From Xanthobacteraceae bacterium (GTDB lineage Bacteria > Pseudomonadota > Alphaproteobacteria > Rhizobiales > Xanthobacteraceae): a stretch of DNA of 15,398 bases. The DNA is taken from positions 1 through 15,398 of the forward strand of contig JASHRR010001051.1 of the NCBI GenBank assembly GCA_030037185.1, written 5' to 3'. The translations under genes were made by a program, and so were the position numbers. Each line of letters opens with the position of its first letter. The stretch's first letter is position 1. Below, piece after piece: positions 14,515-15,398 of the stretch. The notes beneath the pieces are model-generated. The model was given only the letters and a program-made list of their open reading frames with translations, did no database searches and was not told the DNA's origin.

Positions 14515-14735
14515 GCGATCCTTGTGGCGCTAAACTCGTGCCGTTCGCGGTCGCGGCTGGGCGCGGATCGACCTGGGCCTCCGAAGTCACTTCCTCGAGC
14601 ACAGCCTCAGTACCGATGCGATCCAGAGCTATAAACGCGCGCCGCGCCTTATCAGATGGTGCTGGAAGCGTTCAGCTTAAAGCGCGAAAAGATCCTGTTC
14701 GCTGCCTTCGCGGGCTGCGACGCCGCAGGGGCGCG
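14515..14735. other. Gap after hyuB, nothing recognised
   Basis: No terminator hairpin is evident after the hyuB stop. One frame gives IDLGLRSHFLEHSLSTDAIQ before a stop near 14680; it has some protein character but no start codon and no family match. GC content is like the host up to about 14735, where it falls sharply. Confidence 0.25.
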
Positions 14736-14993
14736 ATTGAGAACTATAGTAATCCGTCTGTTATTTCAGCGAATTACCCGTACACGATTTCTGACGTCGC
14801 CAAAAGGATTGGATTTGGCTATTGGCCGCCTGTTCAAAAGTTAGTTGACAATATTATTGAGCAAAAAAGTGTGAACATAAACAGTAACGATAACAAGTAT
14901 CACTTAGCTACCAAGCATGGAAAATCAATTTTACATAAATATTACGATGATGCCGTTTCGTTCTTTAAAAACGTCAAGAAGCGCGAAGATTAA
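14736..14993 (+). pseudogene. AT-rich foreign gene fragment, winged-helix-like
   Basis: The base composition changes abruptly to AT-rich here. The open frame encodes about 85 residues, ending at TAA 14991: YPYTISDVAKRIGFGYWPP, VQKLVDNIIEQKSVNI, NSNDNKYHLATKHGKS, then a Lys-rich end. The pattern (helix, GYWPPVQKLVDNII recognition-like helix, then a YHLAT strand) suggests a small winged-helix DNA-binding segment, but I know no named family. No ATG, GTG or TTG with a ribosome-binding site begins the AT-rich part; the frame only continues back into host-like DNA with unrelated composition. It is thus probably the 3' end of a transferred gene whose 5' end is lost. Codons such as AAT, ATA, AAA and TTA are unlike the neighbours'. 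Confidence 0.5.
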
Positions 14994-15058
14994 AAAATAT
15001 AATCCATGTCGTTGGTCTTGAGCCGAGGGCGGCCTGACCGGCTTGCCAATGGGCTCCC

Positions 15059-15087
15059 TTGACTCTTGTTCCCTTTTCGTTCTTTCA
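15059..15087 (+). promoter_or_regulatory. Predicted promoter with alphaproteobacterial LexA (SOS) box
   Basis: GTTC-CCTTTTC-GTTC (15068-15082) is an exact match to the alphaproteobacterial SOS box GTTC-N7-GTTC. It starts a few bases after TTGACT (15059-15064), a good -35, so LexA bound here would block polymerase. The -10 (near 15082-15087) is weak. The only gene downstream is the 63-residue ORF at 15116, about 34 bases after the box. LexA control is therefore predicted for that gene. Confidence 0.6.
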
Positions 15088-15115
15088 TGGTCTCTCCTCT
15101 TGGAGGCCCACCCCC

Positions 15116-15307
15116 ATGCACCCCGAAGACCTGCCCTTCCGCGTGATCCGCGTGAACTCAGAGGACGAAGTCATCGCCCGCGCCAACAACCTGATCGTTG
15201 GCCGCGCAGCCTATGAGACCGCCCTGCGGCTCTATCCGAGGGATACGATCCAGTATCGGGAAGGTGCGAGGATCATTGCGAGGAATGAGCCGAAGGGCTC
15301 GGATTGA
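15116..15307 (+). CDS. Small conserved-type protein, 63 residues, predicted SOS-controlled
   Basis: ATG 15116 is preceded by GGAGG (15102-15106) at a nine-base spacing, which favours it over the in-frame start at 15059, whose first codons overlap the promoter and LexA box. The product begins MHPEDLPFRVIRVNSEDEVI, followed by ARANNLIVGRAAYETALRLY and PRDTIQYREGARIIARNEP. It is soluble, mixed alpha/beta, with no signal or membrane helix. The style matches small bradyrhizobial hypothetical proteins, but I know no function. The upstream GTTC-N7-GTTC box suggests induction by DNA damage. It appears to be a single gene. Confidence 0.68.
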   Translation: MHPEDLPFRVIRVNSEDEVIARANNLIVGRAAYETALRLYPRDTIQYREGARIIARNEPKGSD

Positions 15308-15398
15308 GGAGCAGGGCCCCGCCGTCGCGAAGGTCTCAGACGCAAAATATTCAAATTTCGAGCCCGTAAAAACATCCCAATTTGGGCTAGCCTAGCCT
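15308..15398. other. Right edge, no gene seen
   Basis: These 91 bases turn AT-richer after 15340 and contain the short palindrome CCCAATTTGGG, but no start codon with a ribosome-binding site. It may be the promoter side of a gene beyond the window. Confidence 0.2.

Noticed and set aside
15345..15398. Short palindrome and TAGCC repeats at the right edge
   Set aside because: They are too short and cut by the window end to mean anything alone.
1..15398. CRISPR array, tRNA or rRNA gene, complete insertion sequence, toxin-antitoxin or defence island
   Set aside because: I looked on both strands and saw no regular repeats, no transposase with terminal repeats, no RNA gene hallmark and no defence-type domain set; no new multi-gene system is supported.

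Overview
The window looks like chromosomal DNA of a high-GC alphaproteobacterium, most likely Bradyrhizobium or a close relative in the Nitrobacteraceae. The signs are a CadC-type regulator with a periplasmic TPR half, an HWE-type histidine kinase remnant, small rhizobial orphan proteins, a palindromic intergenic repeat of the 'GTCATTGCGAG...' type, and an alphaproteobacterial SOS box (GTTC-N7-GTTC). The genus is inferred from family knowledge, not from a marker gene.

Layout. At 1-1178 (minus) lies the 5' part of a membrane-anchored winged-helix regulator that runs off the left edge. Divergent from it is a YncE-like beta-propeller (1550-2683, plus) whose signal peptide (1434-1550) is in another frame. 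From 2684 to 5469 there is almost no intact gene. I find relics there of a small rhizobial orphan protein (3624-3975, minus), an alpha/beta hydrolase of the predicted dienelactone hydrolase type (4062-4590, minus) and a LanC-like protein (4857-5405, plus), plus one possible 52-residue gene (3279-3437, minus). An intact NADPH-dependent FMN reductase follows (5470-6039, plus). Then come the C-terminal stub of an HWE histidine kinase (6176-6472, minus), an intact exported ClpP-fold protein (6536-7603, minus), and a frameshifted, truncated TOPRIM primase of phage or plasmid type (8133-8919, plus). An exported amidohydrolase-like protein of the DUF6282 type is at 8980-9858 (minus). After about 730 bases without a recognisable gene comes the best-defined unit, an ATP-dependent hydantoinase/oxoprolinase pair, hyuA (10591-12675) and hyuB (12775-14514), with a palindromic repeat between the two genes. 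The right end holds an AT-rich foreign gene fragment (14736-14993) and a 63-residue gene (15116-15307) preceded by a LexA box.

How it works together. hyuA and hyuB would form one ATP-dependent ring-opening or carboxylase-like enzyme; its substrate cannot be read from sequence. The regulator and the divergent propeller may form a regulator-target pair. The other genes look like independent accessory loci in a region that collects and loses genes. I found no convincing new multi-gene system. The most informative signals are the gene remnants with reconstructable lesions, the out-of-frame signal peptide and the SOS-controlled small gene.
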